Assembly: GCF_004661485.1 (NCBI RefSeq)
Contig: NZ_PQVH01000008.1
Span: 186,001-250,000, forward strand
Origin: Methylotenera oryzisoli
GTDB taxonomy: Bacteria > Pseudomonadota > Gammaproteobacteria > Burkholderiales > Methylophilaceae
Length of the DNA: 64,000 bases
Direction of reading: 5' to 3'
Program-made: the position numbers and the translations under genes
The notes under the pieces: model-generated
Database searches by the model: none
Told to the model about the DNA's origin: nothing
The model's input: only the letters and a program-made list of their open reading frames with translations
Part shown: piece by piece, positions 6,990 to 15,843 of the stretch
How the letters are laid out: each line of letters opens with the position of its first letter
Numbering within the stretch: the stretch's first letter is position 1

Positions 6990-8225
6990 ATGCCATCAGT
7001 AACATCCGCCAACAACGAGCGCAGCGTATTGCTAACGCTTGCAGGTATTCAATTTAGCCATATTCTTGACTTCATGATCATGATGCCGCTAGGTCCCATG
7101 TTGATGAAGGAATTTAGCATCAATACGCACGAGTTTGGCTTGTTAGTTGCCGCTTATAGCTTTAGTTCGGCATTTTCAGGGCTATTGGGCGCAGCGTTTA
7201 TTGATCGCTTTGAGCGTAAGCAACTGCTAATTATGATGTCAGTTTGCTTTGCCATCGCCACAATGGCCTGCGGGATGGCAACGAGCTATGCGGCCTTGCT
7301 TTTGTTTAGAGGGCTGTCCGGAGTGTTTGGAGGCATTATGGGAGCCATGGTACAAACCATGGTGGCCGATCTCATTCCGTTTAAACGCCGCGGCAAAGCG
7401 AATGGTATTATTTCAACCGCATTCTCCATCTCTACAGTAGCTGGTGTTCCAGTTTCGCTCTGGATCGCGACCCATTACGTATGGCGTGCACCATTTTTCT
7501 TGATAGCGGTCGTGACAGCACTGTTTATATTCACAGCTAATCGACTACTACCAACCATAGATCAACATTTAAGCATCAAACGCAGCCATCCATTTGCGCC
7601 AATGCTTACCGTGTTGCGTGATAAAAATCATATCAAGGCGCTCACCTTTTCTGCACTGATTATTTTCTCCAGCTTTACTGTGATTCCCTATTTGACAGTT
7701 TACGCGGTCAACAACGTAAATATCTCGCAGCATGATATCCCGTTGGTCTATCTAGCGGGCGGAGCCGCCACCCTGATTACAGCGCGCCTAATTGGGCGAT
7801 GGGCAGACCATGCGGGGAAAGTTCTGGTGTATAGACTGGTCGGGTTAGCTGCAACTTTGCCCATCCTATTAATTACCCAATCAGGGCCGGTGCCTTTGTG
7901 GGCTTGGTTGCTTTATACCACGGCTTTTTTCGTTTTAGTCTCTGGCCGTATGATTCCTGCGATGACGGTAGTTATTTCTGCTGCTCAGCCAAAACTGCGT
8001 GGTACCTTTATGTCACTGAACTCAACGGTACAATCGTTAGCGATGGGCTTATCGACTACTTTGGGCGGGTTTATTGTTACACAGAACACAAGCGGTGCGT
8101 TTATAGGATACGAGCATGCGGGCTATATTGCGGTTTTATTGAACGTGTTGGCGATTATATTCGTATCAAAAATTGTCATGCATGACCGCGCAGTGGCGGC
8201 ACAAAACACACTCAGCGAATCTTAA
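6990..8225 (+). CDS. MFS transporter (drug/sugar efflux type)
   Basis: A 411-residue protein with 12 predicted membrane helices and the MFS loop motif GAAFIDRFERKQLL between helices 2 and 3. The RGLSGVFGG segment in helix 4 and the central loop near residue 200 fit the DHA1 class of proton-driven exporters. The substrate cannot be read from the sequence. It starts 7 bp after pirin and converges with the DedA-rhodanese gene. Link to pirin and the LysR operon suggests export of a stress-related compound, by inference only. Confidence 0.85.
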   Translation: MPSVTSANNERSVLLTLAGIQFSHILDFMIMMPLGPMLMKEFSINTHEFGLLVAAYSFSSAFSGLLGAAFIDRFERKQLLIMMSVCFAIATMACGMATSYAALLLFRGLSGVFGGIMGAMVQTMVADLIPFKRRGKANGIISTAFSISTVAGVPVSLWIATHYVWRAPFFLIAVVTALFIFTANRLLPTIDQHLSIKRSHPFAPMLTVLRDKNHIKALTFSALIIFSSFTVIPYLTVYAVNNVNISQHDIPLVYLAGGAATLITARLIGRWADHAGKVLVYRLVGLAATLPILLITQSGPVPLWAWLLYTTAFFVLVSGRMIPAMTVVISAAQPKLRGTFMSLNSTVQSLAMGLSTTLGGFIVTQNTSGAFIGYEHAGYIAVLLNVLAIIFVSKIVMHDRAVAAQNTLSES

Positions 8226-8264
8226 TCAGGATTACATTGCAATAGGGACGGTACGGCAAGCTTA

Positions 8265-9209
8265 CTAGTTTTGCTCACCATCTACAGGTTTATGAACAGC
8301 AAATCCTGATTCAATCCATGCATCAATGCCTCCGGCAAGCGGTCTCACATTGAAATATCCATGATTCATAAAGGCTTTAGCCACTTTGGCTGCGGTAACT
8401 TCGTTAGGGCATGAGCAATACAATACGATATCTTCGCTGATATCTATTTCAGGCAGAATGGCCTCAATTTGCTCGGTAGAGACAAATCTTGCGCTAGGTA
8501 TCCATCCGTCTTCGATTAATTTTGGTGGTCTGGTATCAATAATAACCGGCTGTTTGCCGCTTTCTAGCATCTCATTCAATGTTGCTACGCTAATACGTGC
8601 CATCCTTAACGCTTTAAGAAAACGATAGCGCTCCCACCATTTGTTGGCTATAAATAGAACAAACGCGAACGCAATTATTAAAGCACCCCATTTGCCCATC
8701 TCAACTAACGTTAACAGCAGCTGATCAATAGAAGCGCTGAACATTGAGCCTAGTAAGATAGCTGAGCCTACCCAGACGGCTGCGCCAATAGTATCAAATA
8801 CAATAAAAGTAAACGTTTTAGTACCTAGCGCACCAGCAAGCGCACTGGAAATAGAAGCAAAACCAGGGACGAACTTACAAAACAGCAGGGCAGAGGGGCC
8901 AATTTTAAGGTACATAGATTCAGTTTGCTTTACACATGAGTCTGGCGAAAGCGAGATTCGACAAAGCTTGCCCATTACTTTCTTCCCATAACGGCGGCCC
9001 GCAAGATACCAGAACATATCGGCCAGTAGTGCACCAATAACGGCAACCAACATCAGGTTCGCCAGTGAGGTTTCATGATTAACACTGATAGCACTTGCAA
9101 TCAGTATCGTAGGGTATGCGGGTAACGGTAAACCAATCTGCTCTAAAAAAACATTAAAGAACACAATCAGTAAACCATACTGATGCAATAAATTAAGCAG
9201 TAAATCCAT
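8265..9209 (-). CDS. DedA/VTT membrane protein fused to a rhodanese domain
   Basis: A 314-residue fusion. Residues 1-190 form a DedA (VTT, SNARE-associated) membrane domain with the EQIGLPLPAYP and FCKFVPGFAS motifs. Residues about 205-310 form a rhodanese domain with the active-site loop beginning at Cys265 (CSCPNE). DedA proteins take part in membrane lipid (undecaprenyl phosphate or phospholipid) scrambling. The rhodanese domain faces the cytoplasm and could carry persulfide or sense redox state. The loop CSCPNE is close to the catalytic six-residue type. The fusion architecture recurs in proteobacteria, but its role is not established. Confidence 0.88.
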   Translation of the reverse strand: MDLLLNLLHQYGLLIVFFNVFLEQIGLPLPAYPTILIASAISVNHETSLANLMLVAVIGALLADMFWYLAGRRYGKKVMGKLCRISLSPDSCVKQTESMYLKIGPSALLFCKFVPGFASISSALAGALGTKTFTFIVFDTIGAAVWVGSAILLGSMFSASIDQLLLTLVEMGKWGALIIAFAFVLFIANKWWERYRFLKALRMARISVATLNEMLESGKQPVIIDTRPPKLIEDGWIPSARFVSTEQIEAILPEIDISEDIVLYCSCPNEVTAAKVAKAFMNHGYFNVRPLAGGIDAWIESGFAVHKPVDGEQN

Positions 9210-9347
9210 GTGTTTGGTGTCTTATTAGTAGCTAAAATCGGGAGGATTGCTAGGTGCAATCAATTATTGCATCACTTATTAGTGCTGACAAAAGTTAGCT
9301 GAACGTTTATTGCGATTAGGAGGTGCCTACTTAAGCTAACGTTGCCT

Positions 9348-9438
9348 GCTGTGGGTTAAGACGTAAGCAACTTAAGAAAGGTGCAGCATTATTAATTTTA
9401 AGATACTCCCACAGCATTGAAGACCTTGCGCTGTGGGA
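9348..9438. other. Gap with three mutually pairing GCTGTGGG/CCCACAGC segments
   Basis: The 280-bp gap before HU has no gene. It holds GCTGTGGG (9348-9355), TCCCACAGC (9407-9415) and GCTGTGGGA (9430-9438). The middle segment can pair with either flank. The downstream hairpin is followed by TTTT on the plus strand, but no plus-strand gene needs a terminator here. It may be a small RNA or a relic. Confidence 0.3.
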
Positions 9439-9452
9439 TTTTAAGCATGGGC

Positions 9453-9496
9453 TTAACTAATACAACCTACTTTTTGTAGTTAGGTTAATTAGTTAA
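9453..9496 (-). terminator. Hairpin overlapping the HU stop codon
   Basis: Outer arms TTAACTAAT/ATTAGTTAA and inner arms CTAC/GTAG form a long interrupted stem that includes the HU stop codon. No U-run follows on the minus strand, so this may be an mRNA 3'-end stabiliser as much as a terminator. Confidence 0.4.
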
Positions 9497-9761
9497 CTTT
9501 ATCTTTAAGTGTTTTACCAGCTTTAAATACAGGCGCATTGCGTGCAGCAATTTGGATGGTTGCGCCAGTAGAAGGGTTACGGCCAGAACGAGCCGCTTTT
9601 TTTGTTACTTGAAATGTACCGAAGCCAACAAGAGCTACGTTGTCCCCAGCTTTTAATGCTTCACCAACCGTATTGATGATGGCATCTAATACGCGATTTG
9701 TGTCAGCTTGCGTTACGCCAGCTTCAGCCGCTACTTTTGCGACCAATTCAGATTTGTTCAT
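9489..9761 (-). CDS. hupB: HU family DNA-binding protein
   Basis: A 90-residue histone-like protein with the complete HU fold: [18 protein letters not shown] at the N-terminus, the VGFGTFQV turn, and the DNA-binding arm [20 protein letters not shown]. The C-terminus GKTLKDKVN is typical of beta-proteobacterial HU-beta. It bends and compacts DNA as a dimer in the nucleoid. There is a well-spaced AGGAAT before the ATG. Monocistronic. Confidence 0.95.
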   Translation of the reverse strand: MNKSELVAKVAAEAGVTQADTNRVLDAIINTVGEALKAGDNVALVGFGTFQVTKKAARSGRNPSTGATIQIAARNAPVFKAGKTLKDKVN

Positions 9762-9937
9762 ATAAATTCCTATAATATGGTTAATAGCACTCTAAAGCCA
9801 GATTACATAAGGCTTGCAGAGAATTTACATCCTAGCACACATTCATAATCCATCAATCATAGTTATCAGCATAAATGCACAATTCTAGCCATCTTGGCGC
9901 AAAAAACCTGCTCCGAAGCCCAGTTGACGCGCTGAAA

Positions 9938-9961
9938 ACACTGTCAGCTAGGCTGCAGTGT
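9938..9961 (-). terminator. Rho-independent terminator of TetR gene
   Basis: On the minus strand, ACACTGCAGC, loop CTA, then GCTGACAGTGT (one bulged base) is followed by TTTTC. It lies 26 bp past the TetR stop codon. Confidence 0.65.
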
Positions 9962-9986
9962 CGTTAATTTAGGCGGAGTGAGGCAG

Positions 9987-10541
9987 TTACACCGAGCTGT
10001 TAATCAGTGCAATTGCGGCGCTTTTGGCTCTGCTAGCAGCACCTGAGCCCGGGTTTAACCTTTCAACCAGCGCAGCACCTTCAAAGATAATGGTTAATTG
10101 TTGGCCAAGTGCAACGGCATCATGTGCACCAGCTGTTTGTGCGATTTTAGCTAGGTAGTCTTGTAGCTCTGCGGCCAGTACAGCCGAATATTGGTTGATT
10201 GGGTGCTCAGGGCTAGGAAACTCTACAGAGGCAATATGGAAAGGTAGGCCATGAAACTCAGGTGTAGTAATCCAGGTTTCAACCAGTTCGCACAGCGACA
10301 CTAGAATATCAATTGAGTTAGCCTTTTTAGAAACAAGGCGTGTGTTTAACCACTCATAAAACTTATCTGATTTACTTCTGAGATAAGCCATCACCAAGTG
10401 ATTTTTGCTTGGAAAATGCTTATATAACGTAGCCTTTGCTACGCCAGATTCGGCAATGATAGTATCAACACCTGAAGCCTGTATGCCTCTACTATCAAAT
10501 AGCATAGTGGCTACGGTTAATATTTTTTCATTGGTTTTCAT
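9987..10541 (-). CDS. TetR family transcriptional regulator (A)
   Basis: A 184-residue regulator with an N-terminal TetR helix-turn-helix (about residues 5-50, SGVDTIIAESGVAKATLYKHFPSKNHLV) and a variable ligand domain. The gene lies upstream of, and opposite to, the mxaRSACKL cluster, separated from it by one unknown gene. Two nearby promoters (mxaR and the membrane protein gene at 17046) share an AGAC-CT-GTCT dyad of TetR-operator type, and this protein is a candidate to bind it. Its own promoter does not contain that dyad. Ligand unknown. Confidence 0.88.
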   Translation of the reverse strand: MKTNEKILTVATMLFDSRGIQASGVDTIIAESGVAKATLYKHFPSKNHLVMAYLRSKSDKFYEWLNTRLVSKKANSIDILVSLCELVETWITTPEFHGLPFHIASVEFPSPEHPINQYSAVLAAELQDYLAKIAQTAGAHDAVALGQQLTIIFEGAALVERLNPGSGAASRAKSAAIALINSSV

Positions 10542-10593
10542 ATCGTTCCTTTATCAAAACTCATTAAAAGTTTTGTTATTACAATTCATTTAG

Positions 10594-11364
10594 TTACAAC
10601 ACTGTTGTAAGTGGGCGCATTAACTCTTGCGGATATAAACAGCTGACATAGCCAAATGCCTGCCTTAGATTTTCCACATTATTCACATCAATTGTTCCTT
10701 GGTTAACAAAGGCCAAAAACGCTTGTCTCTGACGTTCTGGCAACATAGCGGCCTGTGGCAGCTGGCAAGTACCGCTTTTCATTTTGTCGTACGCCAGTTG
10801 GAGCATGCTAATTGTCACTGGGTCTGCCGTACTGGCCGACACCTCAACAAATACACCTTGTGATTGCACAGGGTTAACCTTGCCTTTTTTACTGGTCATT
10901 TGCATGGCACTCATGCCAACAAGCAAAACCGTCACCATCATGCCAATAAGTAGCAATGGACGCTCATTTTTTGGTTTTAAATGCGTTTCAATGGTTTTGT
11001 TGAGCAGTTTCCAGGCGTCACTGGAATGTGTCTGGGATTCAATTTGTATGGCACCAATCGTCAAAAAGAACAGCTGATCGGTAAATACAGCATGATTTTT
11101 AATGCTTGATCGACGAATCGCATCTTCAATTAATGCTCTAACAGCATTGATTTCATCTAAAGATAAGCTCGCATTCCCTGTATTAGTCGCGCATTTGGAA
11201 ATACGCTCATAGTTCCAGGTGCTTAATGTTTTAGGCAACCTAACAATTGCTGCATTCGCACCGCGCATATTCTGAACTCGGTTTTTAATTGCCGAGTAGG
11301 AGAGTAGCTCACGGAAACGCCAACCATTCATGTTCCCCGCATAGAAATTACGCAACTGGCTCAA
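10594..11364 (-). CDS. Unknown single-pass membrane protein next to mxa cluster
   Basis: A 256-residue protein that I do not recognise. The first 135 residues are soluble, basic near the N-terminus and helical. One transmembrane helix lies at about 136-156 (PLLLIGMMVTVLLVGMSAM). A C-terminal domain of about 95 residues contains two cysteines (in GTCQLP and SCLYP) that could form a periplasmic disulfide. It is divergent from mxaR by 150 bp, which suggests a shared promoter region and possibly a link to methanol dehydrogenase maturation. No family assignment is claimed. Confidence 0.7.
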   Translation of the reverse strand: MSQLRNFYAGNMNGWRFRELLSYSAIKNRVQNMRGANAAIVRLPKTLSTWNYERISKCATNTGNASLSLDEINAVRALIEDAIRRSSIKNHAVFTDQLFFLTIGAIQIESQTHSSDAWKLLNKTIETHLKPKNERPLLLIGMMVTVLLVGMSAMQMTSKKGKVNPVQSQGVFVEVSASTADPVTISMLQLAYDKMKSGTCQLPQAAMLPERQRQAFLAFVNQGTIDVNNVENLRQAFGYVSCLYPQELMRPLTTVL

Positions 11365-11430
11365 AATTAAAGTACCTCAAAAAATGTCTTGCGTTTTTTA
11401 GAAAGCTTAAAGTAGACTATAAAAAAGTGA

Positions 11431-11442
11431 ACAGACCTGTCT
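11431..11442. promoter_or_regulatory. TetR-type dyad upstream of mxaR
   Basis: ACAGACCTGTCT (core AGAC-CT-GTCT) lies 73 bp upstream of the mxaR start and is followed by TTATATTA, a possible -10. The same 12 bases occur at 16992-17003 in front of the membrane protein gene. The form matches known TetR-family operators that overlap promoters. Confidence 0.55.
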
Positions 11443-11514
11443 TTATATTAACTCAGCGTATTACAAAATGCAACACCGGGCTCCACCTAAAACATTATTT
11501 TACATAGGATTATT

Positions 11515-12561
11515 ATGCAGATTACAAATTTTGACACAAATTTAGCAGATTGGCGCGCTCATGCATTAAAACTAGAGAGCGAGGTAAAAAAGGTCATTGT
11601 TGGGCAAGATAAAGCCATTCACTTGATGAATATCGCCATATTTGCACGTGGCCACGTTTTGCTAGAAGGCGGTGTAGGCGTTGGCAAAACTACGCTATTA
11701 CAATCTATCGCCAGATGCATAGGGGGTGATTATGAGCGCATAGAGGGCACGGTAGATTTAATGCCTAACGATCTGATTTACCACACTTACCTAGGTGAAG
11801 ACGGCAAACCAAAAATTGATGAAGGTCCGCTGTTAAAAGCTGGTGAAAACCTATCAGTTTTCTTCTTTAACGAAATCAATAGAGCAAGACCACAGGTACA
11901 CGCTTTGATGCTACGCGTGATGGCAGAGCGACATATCACTGCATTTAAACAGGAGTACCGCTTACCACATATGGTGGTATTTGCAGACAGAAACCAGGTT
12001 GAGAAAAACGAAACGTTTGAAATTCCATCTGCAGCCAGAGATCGTTTTATGATGGAAATACCCATCAACATTCCAGATGATAGGGAGTTACGTAAAGCAT
12101 TAATGTTTGATGTGAAGTTCCAGCATGCTGAGAGTTTAACCAAACAAGTTGAACCGAATGTACTTAAGTTTGATCAGCTCAATGCTTTTTCTGATGTACT
12201 GCAAAGCCATATTAAGTCCAGTAATGTACTAGAAGAGTACGCGCTGGATTTATGGGAATCCACACAGAGCCCGGAAAAATTTGGTATCAAACTTGATAGT
12301 GTGGATGTGAATAGATTAATCCATACTGGTGCAAGCCCACGCGGTATGGGGATGTTGCTGAAGGCTGCCCGTGTCAATGCTTGGTTAATGAATAGGGACA
12401 GCCTGTACCCTGAAGATATCCATGCAGTTTTTCACGAGCTGATTGCTCATCGACTGGTGTTCAATACCATGTATGAAAACCGCAGAACGGCGCTTGCGCG
12501 TGAGTTAACCTCGCAAATATTGGCAACGGTTGCCGTACCATCTCAGGCAAAAGCTGCATGA
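11515..12561 (+). CDS. mxaR: MxaR, MoxR-type AAA+ ATPase
   Basis: A 348-residue MoxR-family ATPase. Walker A is at residues 52-60 (GGVGVGKTT), Walker B is FFFNEINRA (about 118-126), and a C-terminal lid domain follows. MoxR proteins work as chaperone-like ATPases with von Willebrand A partners. In methylotrophs MxaR is needed for active methanol dehydrogenase. It is the first gene of mxaRSACKL and overlaps mxaS by 4 bp. A site AGGAT precedes the ATG. The order R-S-A-C-K-L makes the name secure even though generic MoxR proteins look alike. Confidence 0.92.
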   Translation: MQITNFDTNLADWRAHALKLESEVKKVIVGQDKAIHLMNIAIFARGHVLLEGGVGVGKTTLLQSIARCIGGDYERIEGTVDLMPNDLIYHTYLGEDGKPKIDEGPLLKAGENLSVFFFNEINRARPQVHALMLRVMAERHITAFKQEYRLPHMVVFADRNQVEKNETFEIPSAARDRFMMEIPINIPDDRELRKALMFDVKFQHAESLTKQVEPNVLKFDQLNAFSDVLQSHIKSSNVLEEYALDLWESTQSPEKFGIKLDSVDVNRLIHTGASPRGMGMLLKAARVNAWLMNRDSLYPEDIHAVFHELIAHRLVFNTMYENRRTALARELTSQILATVAVPSQAKAA

Positions 12562-13418
12562 TTCCCGCATACGCAAAACCATTCCATTACCAGATCCCTT
12601 GGAAGTCCAGCAGTATTCATTACGGTGGACATAGGGGGACGCAGCGCGGCTTAGGGTTTGAGTTCAAGGGTAACGTTCCTCTCATTGACTACCCTGATCC
12701 TAGGCGGATGGACATGCGCCAAACCCTGAGAGACCCTTACGAACAAGTGCAGGTAAGGGTGTTCAATCAGGATAACACTACCCCAATATTTGCCATCTGT
12801 GACGTTTCAAGCTCTATGCAATTTAAAGGCGCAGTAAGAAAGCTGGACCTGACTAAGGAGATTGCAGCTTCAATTGCTTACTCAGCGCATGAAGCAGGGG
12901 ATTTGTTTAGCTTGATTTGCTACAACCAAATGGTGATAGAGGATATTTCGCACAACCTCAACCATAACGTGCAGCAATCGTTTGAAACCATAGAGCAACT
13001 ATCTAACATCAGCACCATGCGTGTCGGATGCGAAGGTATTTTAGAAGTACCGCAATACTTAAGCCAGCATAAAGGCTTGGTATTCTGGATTTCTGATTTT
13101 CATATGCCATTAGAAATGTTGGAACAGACGCTTAGCGCCATGTCCATACATCATATTGTGCCGATTGTGCTGTGGGACGCACGTGAATACCAAAAGCTAC
13201 CTAAATTTGGTTTTGGCAACATGATAGACCCGGAAACCGGTTTGCAAAAAACCATATTCTTCCGCGAGTCGATTAAAAATCAATTTATCGCAGCATTCGA
13301 AATGCGTAAACAAGCGCTTGAGACCTTATTTTCCAGGTTTGACTATCAGGCGATTTATTTAAGTGACAAGTTTGAACCGGATTTATTGTCACGATATTTT
13401 GAACAATTATCGAGTTAG
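12558..13418 (+). CDS. mxaS: MxaS, DUF58 protein with VWA-like MIDAS
   Basis: A 286-residue protein of the DUF58/MxaS type. The N-terminal part contains a family-like block (HRGTQRGLGFEF...DYPDPRRMDMRQTLRDPYE), followed by a von Willebrand A-like region with the metal-site motif DVSSS near residue 76. It is cytoplasmic, with no membrane helix. It is thought to work with MxaR in methanol dehydrogenase assembly. Its ATG overlaps the mxaR stop (ATGA). Confidence 0.88.
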   Translation: MIPAYAKPFHYQIPWKSSSIHYGGHRGTQRGLGFEFKGNVPLIDYPDPRRMDMRQTLRDPYEQVQVRVFNQDNTTPIFAICDVSSSMQFKGAVRKLDLTKEIAASIAYSAHEAGDLFSLICYNQMVIEDISHNLNHNVQQSFETIEQLSNISTMRVGCEGILEVPQYLSQHKGLVFWISDFHMPLEMLEQTLSAMSIHHIVPIVLWDAREYQKLPKFGFGNMIDPETGLQKTIFFRESIKNQFIAAFEMRKQALETLFSRFDYQAIYLSDKFEPDLLSRYFEQLSS

Positions 13419-13432
13419 AAAATTAAGTCATT

Positions 13433-14341
13433 ATGAAAACATTCATTATTAAATTCCTATTGTTACTCGGTGTCGCATCCTATGCATCTATCGCATTCGC
13501 CCAGAGCCCCAATATAAAGCTTATTAAAGTACAGAATCCACGATTCAACAGTGGGGTGCAGATTGGCGATGTGTTACAGCGCAGTGTAGCGCTAGAAGTC
13601 AATCAACCCTACACACTATCTAAAACTGACCTGCCGGCAAAAGGTAGAAGTGCAGATGGTATTGAGTTAAAAGATATTACATTGGCAGCCACTAAAGCTG
13701 GTGATAAAAACAGGTACACCATCAACTTTTCTTATCAAGTTTTCGCTGTAGCAAGTAAACCAGTACGCATGCAATTGCCAAAAGAGATTTTGAAATTTAA
13801 CGCAAACGCCAATCCTTTGGCGGCAGAAATTCCTGCTTGGACATTTTGGTATGCTGCTCTAGTGCCAGAAAATATAGAAAATGCCAAAAAAATGATGTAT
13901 CCACAACATCATCCTGAAATTGTAAACATCACCTCACACCAAACTAAGCTCTGTGCGTTTTTAGCCTTACTTACATTCGGCCTATTAGGTCTTTTCTATA
14001 TCAATGCAGATGGCCACTTGCTACCTTTTATGAATGGTGCGTTTGCCCAGGCCTATCGCCGTATCAGAAAAACGCCTAAATCATTAGAAGGGTTAAAAGA
14101 GGCTTCTATTTACATTCACCAAGCATTAAATAAGACGCACGGTACCAACCTTTTTGCTGATGACATCGAGCCATTCATCAACAAAAACCCAAAATTTTCC
14201 AAATTAAAAGATGAGATTTACGCATTTTTTGAGCAATCAAACGCACTGTTATTTGCAAGCAGTGCCATGTATTCAGAACAGCACTTTGGTCATTTACTTA
14301 AATTAAGTAAGCGCTTAAGAGATTGTGAGAGAGGCGCATAA
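13433..14341 (+). CDS. mxaA: MxaA, periplasmic methanol dehydrogenase maturation protein
   Basis: A 302-residue protein with a signal peptide (about residues 1-23), a periplasmic beta-rich domain, one transmembrane helix at about 170-187 (AFLALLTFGLLGLFYI) and a cytoplasmic C-terminal part. MxaA with MxaC, K and L is required in Methylorubrum for calcium insertion into MxaFI methanol dehydrogenase. The layout and position between mxaS and mxaC support the call. Sequence similarity to MxaA is modest across species, so the call leans on synteny. Confidence 0.82.
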   Translation: MKTFIIKFLLLLGVASYASIAFAQSPNIKLIKVQNPRFNSGVQIGDVLQRSVALEVNQPYTLSKTDLPAKGRSADGIELKDITLAATKAGDKNRYTINFSYQVFAVASKPVRMQLPKEILKFNANANPLAAEIPAWTFWYAALVPENIENAKKMMYPQHHPEIVNITSHQTKLCAFLALLTFGLLGLFYINADGHLLPFMNGAFAQAYRRIRKTPKSLEGLKEASIYIHQALNKTHGTNLFADDIEPFINKNPKFSKLKDEIYAFFEQSNALLFASSAMYSEQHFGHLLKLSKRLRDCERGA

Positions 14342-15307
14342 ATGACTTTACTGCAACCATGGGCATTGCTGTTATTACCGTTGGCAGCGATTCCCTTTAT
14401 TTTAAAAAGTCACCAAGGTCAACTTTACTCATGGATTGAGATTGTACCGACAGACAAATACTCGGAAATTGCGAACCTTATTCTTAAAGGAATGATTTCA
14501 CTACTGATAGTTTGCATCGTGTTGGCATTATCGTCGCCACAGGGAGAGAGTAAGCATGAGCAAAAAATAGGCAAGGGTGCGCAAACTGTGTTGGTGATTG
14601 ATAGAAGCGTAAGCATGGATCACCCCTTTGCTGGCCAAGCATCTGGTGGCAGAGCAGCCGAAATCAAGTCCATGGCGGCGAGGCGTTTAATTACCGAGTT
14701 TATTGATTCACGCCCAGACGACATGATGGGTGTTGTTGGCTTCACAAACTCCGCGTTATACGGCATGAAAATCACTGCCAATCGTGATGCGATACATGGG
14801 GCAATTAAAGCAGCTACAGGGCCTGCCTTGAACCAAACCAATATTGGTGCAGGTATTACACAAGGGGTAACTCTGTTTGACAACATTCAAAGCTCAGGTT
14901 CGCGCGCGGTTATTTTGCTATCCGACGGTGCGGGCAAATTAAGTCCAAGGGTGAAATATAAAATATCGCAGCAACTGATAGGCAAGAAAATAAATCTTTA
15001 TTGGATTGTATTGCGTGAGCCTGATGACATCAGTATTTTCAATGATGCAAACTACAGCGACGATCAGGCACCCGATGCCATCAACCTAGATCGCTTTTTC
15101 AAGTCTCTAAAAATTAAATATAAAGCGTTTGAGGCAGACAACCCAACAACCCTAGAGTCTGCACTGCGTGAAATCAATGCTAAAGAAAAAAACATCATCC
15201 AGTACAGCGTTATTATTCCAGGCCATGATTATGCTAACAACCTGATTGTAATAGCCATGGTACTGAGCCTTTTAATTTTATTGATTAAAAACCTTAGGAT
15301 ACATTAA
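14342..15307 (+). CDS. mxaC: MxaC, von Willebrand A membrane protein
   Basis: A 321-residue protein with an N-terminal BatA-like hairpin of two membrane helices (about 5-21 and 50-64), a VWA domain with the MIDAS motif D87-R-S89-V-S91, and a C-terminal transmembrane helix (about 296-317). The VWA domain should lie in the periplasm and bind a divalent metal. Its genetic role in methylotrophs is calcium loading of methanol dehydrogenase. The ATG immediately follows the mxaA stop, with no gap, which indicates translational coupling. Confidence 0.88.
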   Translation: MTLLQPWALLLLPLAAIPFILKSHQGQLYSWIEIVPTDKYSEIANLILKGMISLLIVCIVLALSSPQGESKHEQKIGKGAQTVLVIDRSVSMDHPFAGQASGGRAAEIKSMAARRLITEFIDSRPDDMMGVVGFTNSALYGMKITANRDAIHGAIKAATGPALNQTNIGAGITQGVTLFDNIQSSGSRAVILLSDGAGKLSPRVKYKISQQLIGKKINLYWIVLREPDDISIFNDANYSDDQAPDAINLDRFFKSLKIKYKAFEADNPTTLESALREINAKEKNIIQYSVIIPGHDYANNLIVIAMVLSLLILLIKNLRIH

Positions 15308-15843
15308 TGGCAAAAAACATTAAAAATCGCAACCTAGCACTCACGATGTTAGTGGTGATAGGTCTAGTGGGGGCAATTTATGAGGCATATCAGTGCCATA
15401 CTATCTCTGCCTTAAATAAGAAAATTACTGCGGGGAAGGTCATTACTGATGACAGTTATCCTTACTTGCAAAAATATACCGCAGCTTATGATCAAGGCAA
15501 TAAATCTGATTACAAACATGCGATACAGACTTACAGCCAATTATTAGATCAATCTCCATCATTAGCCAATCAGGCCAAGATCCATTTCAACATTGGTAAC
15601 AACCTGTTCACTTTTGGATTAATCCGTCGTGTGAACGAAGACGGCACTTACCAAGACGAGGCTAGGCACGCTTACACACAAGCCAAGATAGCCTATGAGC
15701 AATCACTACGTATTGAACCAACGGATATCTCATCTAAGTTTAATTTAAGCCTGCTCAATTCAATCATGGCAAAAAACATGAATGCAGCGCCTAAGGAACA
15801 ATCAACAATGGAATTGAGTAACTTACCGATAGGTCTGCCATGA
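15307..15843 (+). CDS. mxaK: MxaK, TPR-like membrane-anchored protein
   Basis: A 178-residue protein with one N-terminal helix anchor (about residues 10-28) and a periplasmic helical region that looks like two TPR-type repeats (KHAIQTYSQLLDQSP...AKIHFNIGNNLF and AKIAYEQSLRIEPTDISSKFNLSLL). It overlaps mxaC by one base (TAATG) and mxaL by four. MxaK is one of the accessory proteins needed for calcium insertion. The call rests on position and topology. Confidence 0.82.
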   Translation: MAKNIKNRNLALTMLVVIGLVGAIYEAYQCHTISALNKKITAGKVITDDSYPYLQKYTAAYDQGNKSDYKHAIQTYSQLLDQSPSLANQAKIHFNIGNNLFTFGLIRRVNEDGTYQDEARHAYTQAKIAYEQSLRIEPTDISSKFNLSLLNSIMAKNMNAAPKEQSTMELSNLPIGLP

